This document shows, piece after piece, positions 36,813-38,204 of a DNA stretch of 38,204 bases. Position numbers and translations under genes: made by a program. Position 1 is the first letter of the stretch. Each line of letters opens with the position of its first letter. The DNA is taken from positions 1 through 38,204 of the IMG/VR virus record IMGVR_UViG_3300034106_001695; one strand, written 5' to 3'. Below the pieces are notes generated by a model. The model was not told the origin of the DNA. It searched no databases and saw only the letters and a program-made list of their open reading frames with translations. This stretch comes from a virus.

Positions 36813-38204
36813 CCCTTCGCCCCTACCAGGAGACTTTCATCAATAACATCGCAGCGAGCCTGCGCAGCAATCGCAAGGTGGTTGCGCAGCTCGCAACTGG
36901 TGGAGGCAAAACCGTGTGCTTTTCTGCGATTTGCGACCGCTTCACAGCACGCAATAGCACGGACATCCTAATCCTTGTGCATCGTGAAGAACTGCTCCAT
37001 CAAGCTTCACGCGCCATCGCATTACCCACACAAGCCGTGACCGCTGGCATGAAGTCAATCCCACATGCTCGAGTTTATGTGGCAATGGTTGAGACTGCTT
37101 ATAAACGGCTTGACAAGTTCACCAACATCGGGCTGGTCATTGTCGATGAGGTGCATATCGGCAATTTCACAAAGGTCATCGATCACTTCACATCTCAGTA
37201 TATCATTGGCTTTACAGCAACGCCATTGGCAGCTCGCAAGACCAATCCATTGCTCAACTACTTTGATGACATTGTATGCGGCATCGATATCCCCGACCTG
37301 ATTGAGCAGGGCTATTTATGCCCTGAGCTGACCTACTCAGCCGCTCAGATTGTCGACAGGGCAAAGCTAAAGATGAAAGCTGGCGAGTTCGATGCAGCCC
37401 AGATGGCAGCTGCATTCAAAGCACCTAAGTACATCGAGACAACAGTGAACGCCTACAAGGCACACTCACTTGGCCGCAAGACCATAATCTTCAATTGCAA
37501 TGTCGAGCACTCGATGGCCGTCAATGCAGCATTCCAAGCCGCTGGCTTCAACTCGCGCCATCTCGATGCTGGCTCGCCTGATCGCTCTGAGGTGCTCCAA
37601 TGGTTCGCCAACACACCCGATGCAATTCTCAACAACATCGGCATCGCAACCACCGGATTCGACCAGCCAGACATCGAGACCGTCATAGTAAACAAGGCCA
37701 CAGCATCAATGCCGCTTTGGCTTCAGATGTGCGGGCGTGGGGCAAGGCCGCATAATGTCAAGCTCGCATTCACCATCATAGACCTTGGAGGGAACTGCAT
37801 GACACATGGCCTCTGGTCATCGCCTCGCAATTGGAGCGATATCTTCCACAACCCGAAGAAGCCAGGCAATGGAGTAGCTCCAGTTAGGCAGTGCCCAAAG
37901 TGCGGAGCTCTGCATCACACCGCAAAGAAGGTATGCGATGCGCAATATATCGGAATGTTGTTTCCTTGCGGCCATGTCTTCCCAGTAATCAAGCCAAAGG
38001 ACGAGGCCATCGAGAAGTTTATCCAAGTCAGCAAGGCTATTGATGTAAAAAAACTAATCGAATCAAAGGCACATTATAAAACATACCACTCTCTGCATGT
38101 ATTAGTTGAGCAAGTTTTTAACAGTGCTAAAAAGATAACTCCCGAAATCACCCCCATAATTCAAGAAAAAATTCATGAACTTGCAAGGCTCTGGTGCAAA
38201 GAGC
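36809..38204 (+). CDS. SF2 helicase, second reading of 2089-3645, cut by the window end
   Basis: The first 465 codons of the helicase, with Walker A (A-T-G-G-G-K-T), DEVH, T-A-T, Q-x-x-G-R-G-A-R and the Cys cluster all present. The reading frame stays open to the last base because the window ends here. It is the same gene as 2089-3645. Confidence 0.85.
   Translation, partial: MTLRPYQETFINNIAASLRSNRKVVAQLATGGGKTVCFSAICDRFTARNSTDILILVHREELLHQASRAIALPTQAVTAGMKSIPHARVYVAMVETAYKRLDKFTNIGLVIVDEVHIGNFTKVIDHFTSQYIIGFTATPLAARKTNPLLNYFDDIVCGIDIPDLIEQGYLCPELTYSAAQIVDRAKLKMKAGEFDAAQMAAAFKAPKYIETTVNAYKAHSLGRKTIIFNCNVEHSMAVNAAFQAAGFNSRHLDAGSPDRSEVLQWFANTPDAILNNIGIATTGFDQPDIETVIVNKATASMPLWLQMCGRGARPHNVKLAFTIIDLGGNCMTHGLWSSPRNWSDIFHNPKKPGNGVAPVRQCPKCGALHHTAKKVCDAQYIGMLFPCGHVFPVIKPKDEAIEKFIQVSKAIDVKKLIESKAHYKTYHSLHVLVEQVFNSAKKITPEITPIIQEKIHELARLWCKE

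Larger units (their letters stand above)
35534..38204. repeat. Terminal overlap, right arm (matches 814-3484)
   Basis: Identical by eye to 814-3484 at an offset of 34,720. The window ends within the helicase gene. Confidence 0.95.

Noticed and set aside
35237-38204. Tandem duplication of the exonuclease-helicase region
   Set aside because: Copies lie exactly at both ends of the window and are identical over 2.67 kb, as expected of a circular or permuted genome read past its start.
1-38204. Genes on the minus strand
   Set aside because: Minus-strand ORFs lie antisense to clear + strand genes and show no recognisable motifs, no promoters and no coupling; I treat them as shadows.
1-38204. Integrase, excisionase or repressor that would show a temperate phage
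   Set aside because: No tyrosine or serine recombinase motif or clear CI-like repressor was seen. The small DNA-binding protein at 6517 alone is not enough.

Overview
The window is a near-complete genome of a tailed, siphovirus-like phage that infects a member of the Bacteroidota. The host call rests on repeated promoters of the Bacteroidota type (TAnnTTTG at -7, sometimes with TTTG near -33), on few obvious Shine-Dalgarno sites with heavy use of ATGA/TAATG stop-start overlaps, and on protein families typical of these phages (VirE_N/BT4734-type primase, AVEWL small proteins, DUF6549-like membrane protein). All convincing genes lie on the + strand. No integrase, tRNA or CRISPR array was found. 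The two ends of the window are the same locus read twice: 1-100 equals 35128-35227 and 814-3484 equals 35534-38204. The molecule is therefore circular or circularly permuted, about 35.1 kb with the 101-516 insert and about 34.7 kb without it.

Layout. 33.1-38.2 kb continuing into 0-6.5 kb holds the replication/recombination module: putative ssDNA-binding protein, coiled-coil protein, AVEWL small proteins, PD-(D/E)XK exonuclease, HNH endonuclease, SF2 helicase, primase-helicase, an iteron-rich noncoding stretch that may be the origin, and a VRR-NUC nuclease. 6.5-9.6 kb holds a small DNA-binding protein, several unknown small proteins, a small-terminase-like protein, a homing-type HNH endonuclease and the large terminase. 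9.6-17.4 kb holds tail genes: a tail assembly chaperone with a -1 slippery site, tape measure, and two large baseplate/tail-tip proteins. 17.4-26.7 kb holds the major tail protein, a glycosyltransferase, a methyltransferase, portal, Mu gpF-like head protein, scaffold, major capsid protein and connector candidates. 26.7-30.5 kb holds tail fibres. 30.5-33.0 kb holds an endolysin, small membrane proteins, and a PAS-HisKA protein without a kinase domain.

The most striking feature is in the large terminase gene. Its P-loop codons are split by exactly 39 nt that begin with an in-frame TAA and contain a 9-bp hairpin. The gap lies between CGA (Arg) and a landing CGT (Arg). Removing the 39 nt restores a perfect Walker A motif in the same frame. 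A NUMOD4/HNH homing endonuclease gene directly abuts and overlaps the terminase start. This closely parallels the T4 mobE-gene 60 cassette, where a homing endonuclease travels with a translational bypass sequence. I propose a second, independent homing-endonuclease-plus-ribosome-hop cassette, here in an essential packaging ATPase.

Other notable points are 13-nt perfectly complementary elements in the leaders of the major tail and major capsid transcripts, two-gene insertion polymorphism with a SNP gradient between the two terminal copies, terminator-promoter fused elements around the capsid gene, and a fusion of a connector-like domain to a tail fibre. Calls are from reading the sequence and knowledge of families; no database search was run.
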